This document shows, in pieces, positions 20,034 through 28,216 of a stretch of 64,000 bases of DNA. The position numbers and the translations under genes were made by a program. This DNA is from Pectobacterium brasiliense (lineage in GTDB: Bacteria; Pseudomonadota; Gammaproteobacteria; Enterobacterales; Enterobacteriaceae): contig NZ_JACGFN010000001.1 in NCBI RefSeq assembly GCF_016950255.1, forward strand, positions 2,170,001 to 2,234,000, given 5' to 3'. The notes under the pieces were generated by a model. The model was given only the letters and a program-made list of their open reading frames with translations. It had not been told where the DNA came from and did no database searches. Within the stretch, counting starts at the first letter, position 1. Each line of letters begins with the position of its first letter.

Positions 20034-22028
20034 ATGTCCTCTCGTAAAGAACTTGCCAATGCTATCCGCGCGCTGAGCATGGATGGGGTGCAGAAAGCCA
20101 AATCCGGTCACCCGGGCGCACCGATGGGCATGGCCGATATCGCCGAAGTCCTGTGGCGCGATTATCTTAACCATAATCCGGCCAACCCTAACTGGGCCAA
20201 CCGTGACCGCTTCGTGCTGTCCAACGGCCACGCGTCCATGCTGATTTACAGCCTGCTGCATCTCTCCGGCTACGACCTGCCGATTGAAGAACTGAAAAAC
20301 TTCCGTCAGCTGCATTCCAAAACCCCAGGCCACCCGGAATACGGCTACACCGCCGGTGTGGAAACCACCACCGGCCCGCTGGGTCAGGGGATTGCCAACG
20401 CCGTGGGTATGGCGATTGCCGAGCGCACGCTGGCCGCGCAGTTCAATCGCCCGGGTCATGAGATTGTCGACCATCACACCTACGCGTTCCTGGGTGATGG
20501 CTGCATGATGGAAGGGATTTCTCACGAAGTCTGTTCGCTGGCCGGCACCATGAAGCTCGGCAAACTGACTGCGTTTTATGATGACAACGGCATTTCCATC
20601 GACGGTCACATTGAAGGCTGGTTTACCGATGATACCGCGGCCCGCTTTGAAGCCTACGGCTGGCACGTGGTGCGCGGCGTGGACGGTCACGATGCGGACG
20701 CTATCAAACGCGCCATCGGTGAAGCCCAACTGGTGACCGACAAACCGTCGCTGCTGATGTGCAAAACCGTGATTGGTTTCGGCTCACCGAACAAAGCGGG
20801 TACGCACGACTCCCACGGTGCGCCGCTGGGCGATGCAGAAGTGGCAGTGTCGCGCGAACAGCTGGGCTGGACGCACGCGCCGTTTGATATTCCGGCTGAT
20901 ATTTATGCCGCCTGGGATGCGAAACCGGCCGGTCAGCGTAAGGAAGCGGCCTGGGATGAGGCGTTTGCCGCCTACGCCAGCGCGTACCCTGAGCTGGCTG
21001 CCGAGTTCAAACGCCGCACCGGCGGTGAACTGCCAGCCAACTGGCAGGCGGACGCACAGAAATTTATCGACGATTTGCAGGCGAATCCGGCGAAAATCGC
21101 CAGCCGCAAAGCGTCACAGAACGCACTGGAAGCCTACGGCAAACTGCTGCCGGAATTCCTGGGCGGCTCTGCCGACCTGGCACCGAGCAACCTGACCATC
21201 TGGTCTGGTTCGGTTTCGCTGGATAAAGACCACGCGGGTAACTATATCCACTACGGCGTGCGCGAATTCGGTATGACGGCGATTGCCAACGGGATTGCGC
21301 TGCACGGTGGTTTTGTGCCGTACACCGCGACCTTCCTGATGTTCGTGGAATATGCGCGTAATGCCGTGCGTATGGCCGCGCTGATGAAAATCCGCAGCAT
21401 CTACGTTTACACCCACGACTCCATCGGTCTGGGCGAAGACGGCCCGACCCACCAGCCGGTTGAACAGCTGGCCAGCCTGCGCGTGACGCCGAACATGAGC
21501 AACTGGCGTCCGGCAGACCAGGTGGAAACGGCGGTGGCGTGGAAATACGCCATTGAGCGTCAGGACGGCCCGACGTCACTCATCCTGTCTCGTCAGAATC
21601 TGGCACAGCAGTCACGTACGGCTGAACAGCTGGCGAACGTGGCGAAAGGTGGCTATGTGCTGAAAGACAGCGAAGGTCAACCTGATCTGATCCTGATTGC
21701 CACCGGTTCTGAAGTTGAACTGGCTGTCGGCGCGTATGACAAGCTGACTGCCGCAGGCCGCAAGGTGCGCGTGGTGTCCATGCCGTCTACGGATGCGTTC
21801 GACAAGCAGGATGCAGCTTACCGTGAAGCGGTGCTGCCGAAAGCGGTATCAGCACGCGTAGCGATTGAAGCGGGTATCGCGGACTACTGGTTCAAGTACG
21901 TCGGCCTGAATGGCGCGATTGTCGGCATGACGAGCTTCGGCGAATCGGCTCCGGCGGAGTTGCTGTTCGAAGAATTCGGCTTCACCGTCGATAACGTCGT
22001 TGAAAAAGCGCAGGCGCTGCTGAAGTAA
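20034..22028 (+). CDS. tkt: Transketolase
   Basis: 664 residues. Thiamine-diphosphate enzyme moving two-carbon ketol units in the non-oxidative pentose phosphate pathway. Landmarks: [18 protein letters not shown], the ThDP motif [18 protein letters not shown] followed by the Asn of DDNGISIDG, the catalytic segment [19 protein letters not shown] (shown shortened), and the C-terminal domain from about 530. It is closest in character to TktB given the talA-tkt pairing. TGGAG stands about 8 nt before ATG 20034, 15 bp after talA, so the two are co-transcribed. Confidence 0.93.
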   Translation: MSSRKELANAIRALSMDGVQKAKSGHPGAPMGMADIAEVLWRDYLNHNPANPNWANRDRFVLSNGHASMLIYSLLHLSGYDLPIEELKNFRQLHSKTPGHPEYGYTAGVETTTGPLGQGIANAVGMAIAERTLAAQFNRPGHEIVDHHTYAFLGDGCMMEGISHEVCSLAGTMKLGKLTAFYDDNGISIDGHIEGWFTDDTAARFEAYGWHVVRGVDGHDADAIKRAIGEAQLVTDKPSLLMCKTVIGFGSPNKAGTHDSHGAPLGDAEVAVSREQLGWTHAPFDIPADIYAAWDAKPAGQRKEAAWDEAFAAYASAYPELAAEFKRRTGGELPANWQADAQKFIDDLQANPAKIASRKASQNALEAYGKLLPEFLGGSADLAPSNLTIWSGSVSLDKDHAGNYIHYGVREFGMTAIANGIALHGGFVPYTATFLMFVEYARNAVRMAALMKIRSIYVYTHDSIGLGEDGPTHQPVEQLASLRVTPNMSNWRPADQVETAVAWKYAIERQDGPTSLILSRQNLAQQSRTAEQLANVAKGGYVLKDSEGQPDLILIATGSEVELAVGAYDKLTAAGRKVRVVSMPSTDAFDKQDAAYREAVLPKAVSARVAIEAGIADYWFKYVGLNGAIVGMTSFGESAPAELLFEEFGFTVDNVVEKAQALLK

Positions 22029-22103
22029 AGCAGCGAGGCGGTAAAATTGATGCGATAAAACCGCGATACCGTGCGCAAAAGGATCGCAAGCAGCCACATT
22101 GTT

Positions 22104-22119
22104 TGTGATCCAGATCAAT
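22104..22119 (+). promoter_or_regulatory. CRP-like site upstream of the beta-glucoside operon
   Basis: TGTGATCCAGATCAAT: a perfect TGTGA left half and TCAAT right half with N6 spacing, about 90-105 bp before the RAT element. Catabolite control of a PTS operon is expected. Confidence 0.6.
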
Positions 22120-22208
22120 TAATTCATCTGACCACATTGCATGACTCCAGCGCCGCATGCTGATATTGCGGCGCAACACCATAAGTTGCACCAGCCTATT
22201 TTTATCGC

Positions 22209-22237
22209 GGCGTGCTACTGCTTCGGCAGGCAAGACC
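22209..22237 (+). promoter_or_regulatory. RAT: BglG/LicT-type ribonucleic antiterminator
   Basis: A 29-nt element whose core GCTACTGCTTCGGCAGGCAA closely follows the bgl-type RAT pattern (internal CTGC/GCAG stem, conserved GGCAA on the 3' side, ending ACC). Its last seven bases form part of the 5' arm of the adjacent terminator, so the two structures are mutually exclusive, as in E. coli bgl. Confidence 0.8.
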
Positions 22238-22296
22238 AAAGTAAAAATGCATTTCCTCTTTTTTAGAGGTGCATTTTTATTTTGGTCTTTTTTTTT
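22232..22296 (+). terminator. Leader terminator controlled by antitermination
   Basis: AAGACCAAA (22232-22240) pairs with TTTGGTCTT (22281-22289); the stem continues as TAAAAATGCA (22242-22251) with TGCATTTTTA (22270-22279), then CCTCT with AGAGG. A run of nine T closes it at 22288-22296. It ends about 30 bp before the PTS gene, so expression requires antiterminator binding to the RAT. Confidence 0.88.
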
Positions 22297-22327
22297 GGCC
22301 TAATTGGCGTCAACACAGGGTAAAACT

Positions 22328-24247
22328 ATGAATTATCAAAAAATGAATTATCAAAAACTTGGCGTCGACATCCTCGCGTTAAGCGGCGGCAAGCAGAACG
22401 TCAGCAAGCTGACCCACTGCGCCACCCGCTTACGCTTTGAGTTCAACGACAGCGATGCCGTACAGGCAGACGCGATTGCCAAACTCCCCGGCGTCATCAG
22501 CGTGGTCGACCGCGGCGGTCAGTTTCAGGTGGTCATCGGTAACGATGTCCAAATCACCTATCGCGCGATTTTGAACGAGATTGGCGAGATGAACGGCCAG
22601 CGCACTGCCAGCAATAAAGAACCGCAAAAGAAAGGCGGCATTTTCTCGCAAATCATTAGCGTGATTTCCACCACCTTCACGCCCGTTATCCCGGCGATTA
22701 CCGGCGCAGGGATGATTAAAGCCCTGCTGGCGATCCTCAAGCTGACGGGGCTAATTTCCGCTGACAGCACGACCTATCGCCTGCTGGACACTATCTCCGA
22801 TGCAGCCTTCTTCTTCCTGCCTGTGCTGCTGGCTTACGGTGCCTCCATCAAGTTCGCCTGTAACCCGATTCTGGCGATGACGATTGCGGGCGCACTGCTG
22901 CACCCGAATCTAGCTCAGCTACTGGCCTCCGGCGGCCCCATCAGCTTTATCGGTATTCCGGTGCGGCTGGCGGACTATGCCGGATCGGTATTGCCGATCA
23001 TTCTTACCGTCTGGATCATGTCTTACATCGAGCAGTTTGCCGAAAAGATCTCGCCTTCGATGATCAAATTTTTCACCAAGCCGATGATCGTGCTGCTGTT
23101 TACCGCGCCGCTCGCGCTGGTGGTGATTGGGCCTTTCGGGATTTTCCTCAACGATCTGGTCGCCAGCGGTGCGGCGATCATTGACGGAAAAGCGAGCTGG
23201 CTTATTCCGATGCTGATGGGCGGTCTGCAACCGTTTTTGGTGATCACCGGCACCGCCTGGGCGATGACGCCAATTGCCACCTCGCAGCTGACTCGCAACG
23301 GCTTTGAGATGATCAACGGGCCCGGCATGCTGGCCTCCAACATTGCGCAGGGTGCAGCCACGCTGTGCGTCGCGTTTAAAACCAAGAACAAGAATTTGAA
23401 ACAGCTAGCGTCTTCCGCAGGCTTCACCGCACTTCTGGGTATCACCGAGCCTTCCCTGTACGGGGTGACGCTGAAGCTGAAGAAACCGCTGATTGCCGCC
23501 ATGATCGGCGGGGGCTGTGCGGGGATCTATGCCGGGCTGGCCGGGCTGGTTCGCTATGCCTTCGTTTCACCGGGTCTCGCGGCGCTGCCCGCCTTCATTG
23601 GTGAAAACCCGATGAACATCGTCCATGCGCTGATCACCTGCGCCATTGCGATTGTCGTCACGTTTGCGCTCACCTGGATCATGGGATTCGACGATCCGGT
23701 GGATGAAACTGACGACGCACCAACCACCAATGGTCCATCTACCTCGGAAACAGAGACCGCCAAAAAACCGCAGGCAGCGGAAAGTCACGCGGAACAGCAA
23801 GCGATTATGAGTCCCTTGTCCGGCAAGCTGGTCGCACTGAGTGACATCAACGATGACGTATTTTCACAGGGTTTACTGGGACAGGGCGTGGCGATTATTC
23901 CTGACAAGGGAGAAGTCGTCGCGCCGGTTAGTGGCGAAATCATCACGTTCCTTGAGTCTAAACATGCCGTCGGTATCCGGACAGATAACGGTCTGGAATT
24001 ACTGATTCATGTCGGCCTCGACACGGTGAATCTCAACGGCAAGCACTTTATCGGCCATATCAAACCGGGCGACCGGGTTAGCGCGGGCGACAGGCTAATT
24101 AGCTTCGATCTGCATGAAATCACCCGTCTGGGCTACGACCCGATTACGCCAGTGGTGATCATCAACAGCGATGACTACACCAGCGTCATCTGTACCGCAC
24201 CACAGCCGATCGCACCGCTGGATACGATCATTAAAGTGAACGCCTAA
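22328..24247 (+). CDS. bglF: Beta-glucoside PTS permease EIIBCA (BglF-type)
   Basis: 639 residues in the order IIB-IIC-IIA. IIB carries the phosphorylated Cys31 (SKLTHCATRLRF); IIC (about 105-455) is the membrane channel; IIA carries His561 (LLIHVGLDTVNLNG). It imports and phosphorylates aryl- or cello-type beta-glucosides and negatively controls its BglG partner by phosphorylation. The start is at 22328 with AGGG about 9 nt upstream. The first ten codons are a perfect 15-bp tandem duplication (MNYQK twice), so 22343 is an alternative start. Followed by a GH1 phospho-glucosidase and a BglG homologue. Confidence 0.9.
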   Translation: MNYQKMNYQKLGVDILALSGGKQNVSKLTHCATRLRFEFNDSDAVQADAIAKLPGVISVVDRGGQFQVVIGNDVQITYRAILNEIGEMNGQRTASNKEPQKKGGIFSQIISVISTTFTPVIPAITGAGMIKALLAILKLTGLISADSTTYRLLDTISDAAFFFLPVLLAYGASIKFACNPILAMTIAGALLHPNLAQLLASGGPISFIGIPVRLADYAGSVLPIILTVWIMSYIEQFAEKISPSMIKFFTKPMIVLLFTAPLALVVIGPFGIFLNDLVASGAAIIDGKASWLIPMLMGGLQPFLVITGTAWAMTPIATSQLTRNGFEMINGPGMLASNIAQGAATLCVAFKTKNKNLKQLASSAGFTALLGITEPSLYGVTLKLKKPLIAAMIGGGCAGIYAGLAGLVRYAFVSPGLAALPAFIGENPMNIVHALITCAIAIVVTFALTWIMGFDDPVDETDDAPTTNGPSTSETETAKKPQAAESHAEQQAIMSPLSGKLVALSDINDDVFSQGLLGQGVAIIPDKGEVVAPVSGEIITFLESKHAVGIRTDNGLELLIHVGLDTVNLNGKHFIGHIKPGDRVSAGDRLISFDLHEITRLGYDPITPVVIINSDDYTSVICTAPQPIAPLDTIIKVNA

Positions 24248-24312
24248 TCGCCCACACGGCATTGGGCGCCCTACCCGATGCCTTTTCCGTCTTCCCGGAT
24301 GTGAGAGAACAT

Positions 24313-25740
24313 ATGCATTACCAACAGCAAAAACACTTCCCTGCGGACTTTCTGTGGGGAGCCTCGACCTCGGCTTATCAGGTCGAAGGAGGCTGGCAGG
24401 CCGAGGGGAAAAGCCCGTCGATTATTGATAAATGCCTGCACCCGGAAAACACCGCCGACTTCACCGTGGCCAGCGATCACTACCATCGCTTTAAAGAAGA
24501 CGTGCAGCTTTTCGCGGAACTGGGATTAAAGGCCTATCGCTTCTCTATTGCCTGGACGCGTATTCTTCCCGACGGCACCGGTGCAGTAAGTCCGCTGGGC
24601 ATCGCGTTTTACAACAGCCTGATTGATGAACTGAACGCGCACGGTATCGAGCCGGTCGTCACGCTCTACCATTTCGATTTGCCTTATTGTCTGGAAGCAC
24701 AGGGCGGCTGGCAGAATCGCGCCACGATTGACGCCTTTGTTCACTACGCCCGCACGCTGTTTACGCATTTCGGCGACAAGGTGAAATACTGGCTGACGAT
24801 TAATGAGCAGAACACCATGATTCTGCACCCCGGCGCGATTGGCCTGCCGGAAGGTGGCGTGTTGCCATCCAAAAAGGTGCTATATCAGCAGAACCACCAC
24901 ATGATGCTGGCACAGGCGCAGGTCATGGCGTTGTGCCACGAACTCGCGCCCAACGGCCTGATTGGCCCGGCGATCAACACCACCTCCATGTATCAGGCCA
25001 CCAGCAAGCCAGAAGATGCCATCGCCGCGCACAACTGGGAAACGCTGCGCTGCTGGAGCTTTCTGGATGTCGCGGTGCATGGCCGCTACAACGCGCTGGC
25101 CTGGCGTTATCTGGAAGATCGCGGTCTCGCGCCGGAGACATTGCCCGGCGATGACGACATCCTACAGTCAGGCAAGCCCGACTACGTGGCGATTAACTAC
25201 TACTCCACCGCCACCATTGCCGCCAGTAAAGGCGATGCATCGGATGTCAGCGCCCGCGCGGGCGATCAGCAGATCATGCTGGGTGAACCCGGCGTCTATC
25301 GCGCGGCGGAGAATCCGCACGTCGATAAAACGCCTTATGGCTGGGTGATCGATCCCATTGGTTTGCGTTTAACGCTGCGTAAAACCTACGAGCGCTATCA
25401 TCTGCCAATCCTGATTACGGAAAACGGCATGGGTGCGCCGGATAAGCTTGAGGCCGACGGGACGATCGACGATCAATATCGCATCGATTTTATTGCACGC
25501 CACATTGAACAGATGCAGCTCGCTATCAGCGATGGTGTTGATCTTATTGGCTATTGTCCATGGTCGGCGATCGATGTAGTCAGCACGCATCAGGGCTACG
25601 GTAAGCGCTATGGATTTATCTATGTGAACCGCGATGAGTTCGATCTGAAAGATCTGCGCCGCATCAAAAAGAAAAGTTTTTACTGGTATCAGGGTGTCAT
25701 AGCATCAAATGGCGCACGGCTATTTCCTGGGGAATCCTAA
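24313..25740 (+). CDS. 6-phospho-beta-glucosidase, GH1
   Basis: 475 residues. Glycoside hydrolase family 1 signatures: FPADFLWGASTSAYQVEG at the N-terminus, the acid/base Glu in TINEQN (variant of NEP), and the nucleophile Glu in LITENGMG. It hydrolyses the phosphorylated beta-glucosides delivered by the adjacent PTS. ATG 24313 is chosen for its fit to family N-termini and the GAGAG upstream; longer in-frame starts exist. It lies 65 bp after bglF and belongs to the same operon. The gene equivalent in other soft-rot bacteria is arbB or bglB/bglA. Confidence 0.9.
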   Translation: MHYQQQKHFPADFLWGASTSAYQVEGGWQAEGKSPSIIDKCLHPENTADFTVASDHYHRFKEDVQLFAELGLKAYRFSIAWTRILPDGTGAVSPLGIAFYNSLIDELNAHGIEPVVTLYHFDLPYCLEAQGGWQNRATIDAFVHYARTLFTHFGDKVKYWLTINEQNTMILHPGAIGLPEGGVLPSKKVLYQQNHHMMLAQAQVMALCHELAPNGLIGPAINTTSMYQATSKPEDAIAAHNWETLRCWSFLDVAVHGRYNALAWRYLEDRGLAPETLPGDDDILQSGKPDYVAINYYSTATIAASKGDASDVSARAGDQQIMLGEPGVYRAAENPHVDKTPYGWVIDPIGLRLTLRKTYERYHLPILITENGMGAPDKLEADGTIDDQYRIDFIARHIEQMQLAISDGVDLIGYCPWSAIDVVSTHQGYGKRYGFIYVNRDEFDLKDLRRIKKKSFYWYQGVIASNGARLFPGES

Positions 25741-25794
25741 TACTGACGCCCCAGTACACGCGGTTAAAACAGGGATAAGCTCACTCTGAATACT

Positions 25795-25824
25795 CATGTT
25801 GCGGGAAAACGCCCCCGCAACATG
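25795..25824 (+). other. Stem-loop between the GH1 gene and bglG
   Basis: CATGTTGCGGG (25795-25805) pairs perfectly with CCCGCAACATG (25814-25824), loop 8 nt. There is no T run. It may stabilise the upstream message or reduce readthrough into the antiterminator gene. Confidence 0.45.
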
Positions 25825-25884
25825 AAAGAGAAGAAATGAGTTATTATTTTACCGACGCTCCCACAGATATCACTCAAGAAACGC

Positions 25885-26757
25885 ATGATGGCTGAACCGA
25901 TAAAAGCAATAAAAATACTGAACAATAGCCTGGTGTTATCTTCCGATGCAGATAACAACGAAATCATTGTCATGGGGAAAGGGATCGGTTTTAACAGCAA
26001 AACCGGCGATATTCTCGATCCGACCAAAATTGAGAAGACCTTTATTCTCAAGGACGGCACATCGCCACGCGAATTTGCTCGTCTGATTGAGCACGTCGGG
26101 GAAGAATATGTTCATATCGTGAATAAGATTATTGATGATGCGAACCGACAGCTTCATGGTCGCCTGAGCGAACAGGTATTTTTTACGCTGATCGACCATA
26201 TCAGCTTTGCGATTGAGCGCTATCGCAAAGGCATCAGCATACAAAATCGTCTGCTTTATGAAGTAAAGCGATTTTACCCGCAGGAGTTTGCGATTGCCTC
26301 GCGGGCGCTCAACGACATTAACCAGCAAATGAATCTGGAGTTACCCGAAGAGGAAGCGGGCAATATCGCGTTCCATTTGGTCAACGCCCAAACCGACGTC
26401 CAGAATATGGAAAACACGCTCCAGTCGGTCAAAATGCTGAAAGATATCTTTAATATCATTCAGTACAACTTCCATATCGTGATTGATAAAGAGTCGATTA
26501 ACTACTCACGCTTCCTGACACATATGCAATTCTTTATTCAGCGTCTGCTGGAAAATAGCCTGATTCATTCAAACGATGACTTTATTTTTGAGCAGGTCAC
26601 CAAAGAATATCCTGATGCCTATAAATGCAGCCGACTGATCAAAGACTATATTCACAACCTGCTCAACATCGACATTTCTAACGATGAAATGCTGTACCTG
26701 ATTATTCATATCGTCCGTATCACCCCAGAACAGGAAAGCGCGCCCAATCGGCGATAA
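25885..26757 (+). CDS. bglG: BglG/LicT-family transcriptional antiterminator
   Basis: 290 residues: an RNA-binding CAT domain (about 1-57, IKILNNSLVLSSDADNNEII and VMGKGIGFN), followed by PRD1 (about 70-170; LIDHISFAIERY) and PRD2 (about 175-285; EYPDAYKCS, LIIHIVRIT). It binds the RAT at 22209-22237 to let transcription proceed into bglF; phosphorylation by the PTS controls its dimerisation. The gene is last in the operon, unlike E. coli bglGFB where it is first, so autoregulation works through the same leader. ATG 25885 or 25888 (adjacent in frame); the ribosome site is weak. Confidence 0.88.
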   Translation: MMAEPIKAIKILNNSLVLSSDADNNEIIVMGKGIGFNSKTGDILDPTKIEKTFILKDGTSPREFARLIEHVGEEYVHIVNKIIDDANRQLHGRLSEQVFFTLIDHISFAIERYRKGISIQNRLLYEVKRFYPQEFAIASRALNDINQQMNLELPEEEAGNIAFHLVNAQTDVQNMENTLQSVKMLKDIFNIIQYNFHIVIDKESINYSRFLTHMQFFIQRLLENSLIHSNDDFIFEQVTKEYPDAYKCSRLIKDYIHNLLNIDISNDEMLYLIIHIVRITPEQESAPNRR

Positions 26758-26983
26758 GTTGATAAGCGGTTTTCCTGCCGCTGCTGCCCTCCTCGTTCTG
26801 ATGACCTCACAAGTGCAACACGCGCAAGACCCCATCCCTGATAACCCCATCTGGAGAGGATACAGCCATACAGGTGACGCAGCGATTACTGAAGATTTCA
26901 TCGCATTTTTGAGTACTGAGCATGTTCAATCAATAAGGCATTGGCTACTATCATTTTCATAAGCAAATTATGGAAAATTTTTT

Positions 26984-28021
26984 GTGGCAACGATTACAGA
27001 TATCGCTCAAAAAGCCGGGGTGGCAGCCTCAACCGTTTCTCGTGTACTTAATAACGATCCCAGCCTGTCCATAACCAAAGAAAAGCGCCAACTCATCAAG
27101 AAAATCGCCCATGAGTTGGCATATTTATCGCCTACACAACGTAAGCAGCAGAAAAAAAGGTTAGAGAACTCGCTTGTTGTCCGCTCTCATTTCAAAATGG
27201 ATAATGACAATTTATTGAATCTCGCCGTCGTCCACTTTCTTACGCCCTCAGAAGAACTTAACGACCCTTATTTCACCGCAATGCGTATTGGCATTGAAAA
27301 CCGCTGCCACCATTTTAATATTTCGTTACGCAATCTATTCACCACCAATTTATCATCCAATAGCCAGACTTTAGCTCAGGCGCAGGCGATCATTTGCGTA
27401 GGTCACTTTAGCGATAGCGATATCGCCTTAATCTCTTCATTAAATAAAAACCTGATTTTTATCGACTCAGCTCCCCTCGATAAACAATGTGACGCCGTGC
27501 TTTTTGATCGAGAAGCGGCTGCACGCGAAGTATTACATTACATTGTGAATAGCGGTGCTCAGCGCCCCGCATTTATAGGAAATAATGAGAGCCGGTTGCA
27601 TGTATTTCAGGAAGTAACGCAAAAACACGGTATCTACGACGAGTCACGATGCAAGGTCAGTCAGTTATTCTGTATTGAGTCCGGTTATCAGGCGATGAAT
27701 GAGTTACTGCAACAAAAAGAGTGGCCTGATGTCGTGTTCGCGGCGACAGACATTATCGCTATTGGCGTGTACCGGGCGATTCAAGAGAAAGGTATTGCCA
27801 TCCCTAAGCAAATAAAAGTGATTGGGATGAATGACATCCCCACAGCACAACATCTCAATCCCAGTTTGACTACAATGCGACTTTACCCCACTGAAATGGG
27901 CGAAGCCGCCGTCGATCTGTTTTTAGAATTGGTGGCAGGACGCTATTACAAAAAACACGTACAGATTGGTTATGAGATGGTTTGGCGCGAAAGTTTCACA
28001 CCCAACGATGCCCTTTTATAA
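26984..28021 (+). CDS. LacI-family transcriptional regulator (galactan genes likely)
   Basis: 345 residues starting at GTG 26984 (VATITDIAQKAGVAASTVSR), with GGA about 8 nt upstream. The N-terminal LacI helix-turn-helix (2-25) and hinge (about 45-58) are followed by a periplasmic-binding-protein-like sensor domain resembling GalR/EbgR repressors. It converges on a beta-1,4-galactanase and a sugar ABC importer, the place where soft-rot bacteria carry the gan repressor GanR. A LacI-type operator candidate stands upstream of the binding-protein gene at 34418-34431. Specificity for galactan oligosaccharides is inferred from position. Confidence 0.75.
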   Translation: MATITDIAQKAGVAASTVSRVLNNDPSLSITKEKRQLIKKIAHELAYLSPTQRKQQKKRLENSLVVRSHFKMDNDNLLNLAVVHFLTPSEELNDPYFTAMRIGIENRCHHFNISLRNLFTTNLSSNSQTLAQAQAIICVGHFSDSDIALISSLNKNLIFIDSAPLDKQCDAVLFDREAAAREVLHYIVNSGAQRPAFIGNNESRLHVFQEVTQKHGIYDESRCKVSQLFCIESGYQAMNELLQQKEWPDVVFAATDIIAIGVYRAIQEKGIAIPKQIKVIGMNDIPTAQHLNPSLTTMRLYPTEMGEAAVDLFLELVAGRYYKKHVQIGYEMVWRESFTPNDALL

Positions 28022-28053
28022 TACGTTCCCTTATCTTTCCTATCCTTACAAAT

Positions 28054-28178
28054 ATACCCTAAATAATTCGAGTTGCGTGAAGGCGGCAACCGAGCGAATC
28101 CCCAGGAGCTTACACAAGTAAGTGACTGGGGTGAGTAAGGGCGGCCAACGCACAAGCAGCTTGAAGTATGACGGGTAT
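28054..28178. repeat. 125-bp palindromic intergenic repeat (ATACCC...GGGTAT)
   Basis: The element begins ATACCCTAAATAATTCGAGT and ends TGAAGTATGACGGGTAT, with inverted 6-bp termini and an internal CCCCAGGAGCTTAC/GTGACTGGGG hairpin. Sequences of this kind recur in intergenic regions of Pectobacterium, Dickeya, Serratia and Yersinia genomes (from memory). A degenerate second copy occurs at about 43600-43690. It lies between two converging genes and is non-coding. Confidence 0.7.
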
Positions 28179-28182
28179 AAAG

Positions 28183-28209
28183 TGGCCACGTAAGCACACT
28201 ACGTGGCCA
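28183..28209. terminator. Bidirectional hairpin between converging genes
   Basis: TGGCCACGTA (28183-28192) pairs perfectly with TACGTGGCCA (28200-28209), loop 7 nt. It stands 8 bp from the galactanase stop. T tracts are absent, so termination is inferred from position. Confidence 0.5.
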
Positions 28210-28216
28210 GAGAGCG

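Noticed and set aside
26759..26962. 67-codon frame between bglG and the LacI regulator
   Set aside because: No ribosome site, no recognised motif; more likely untranslated spacer.
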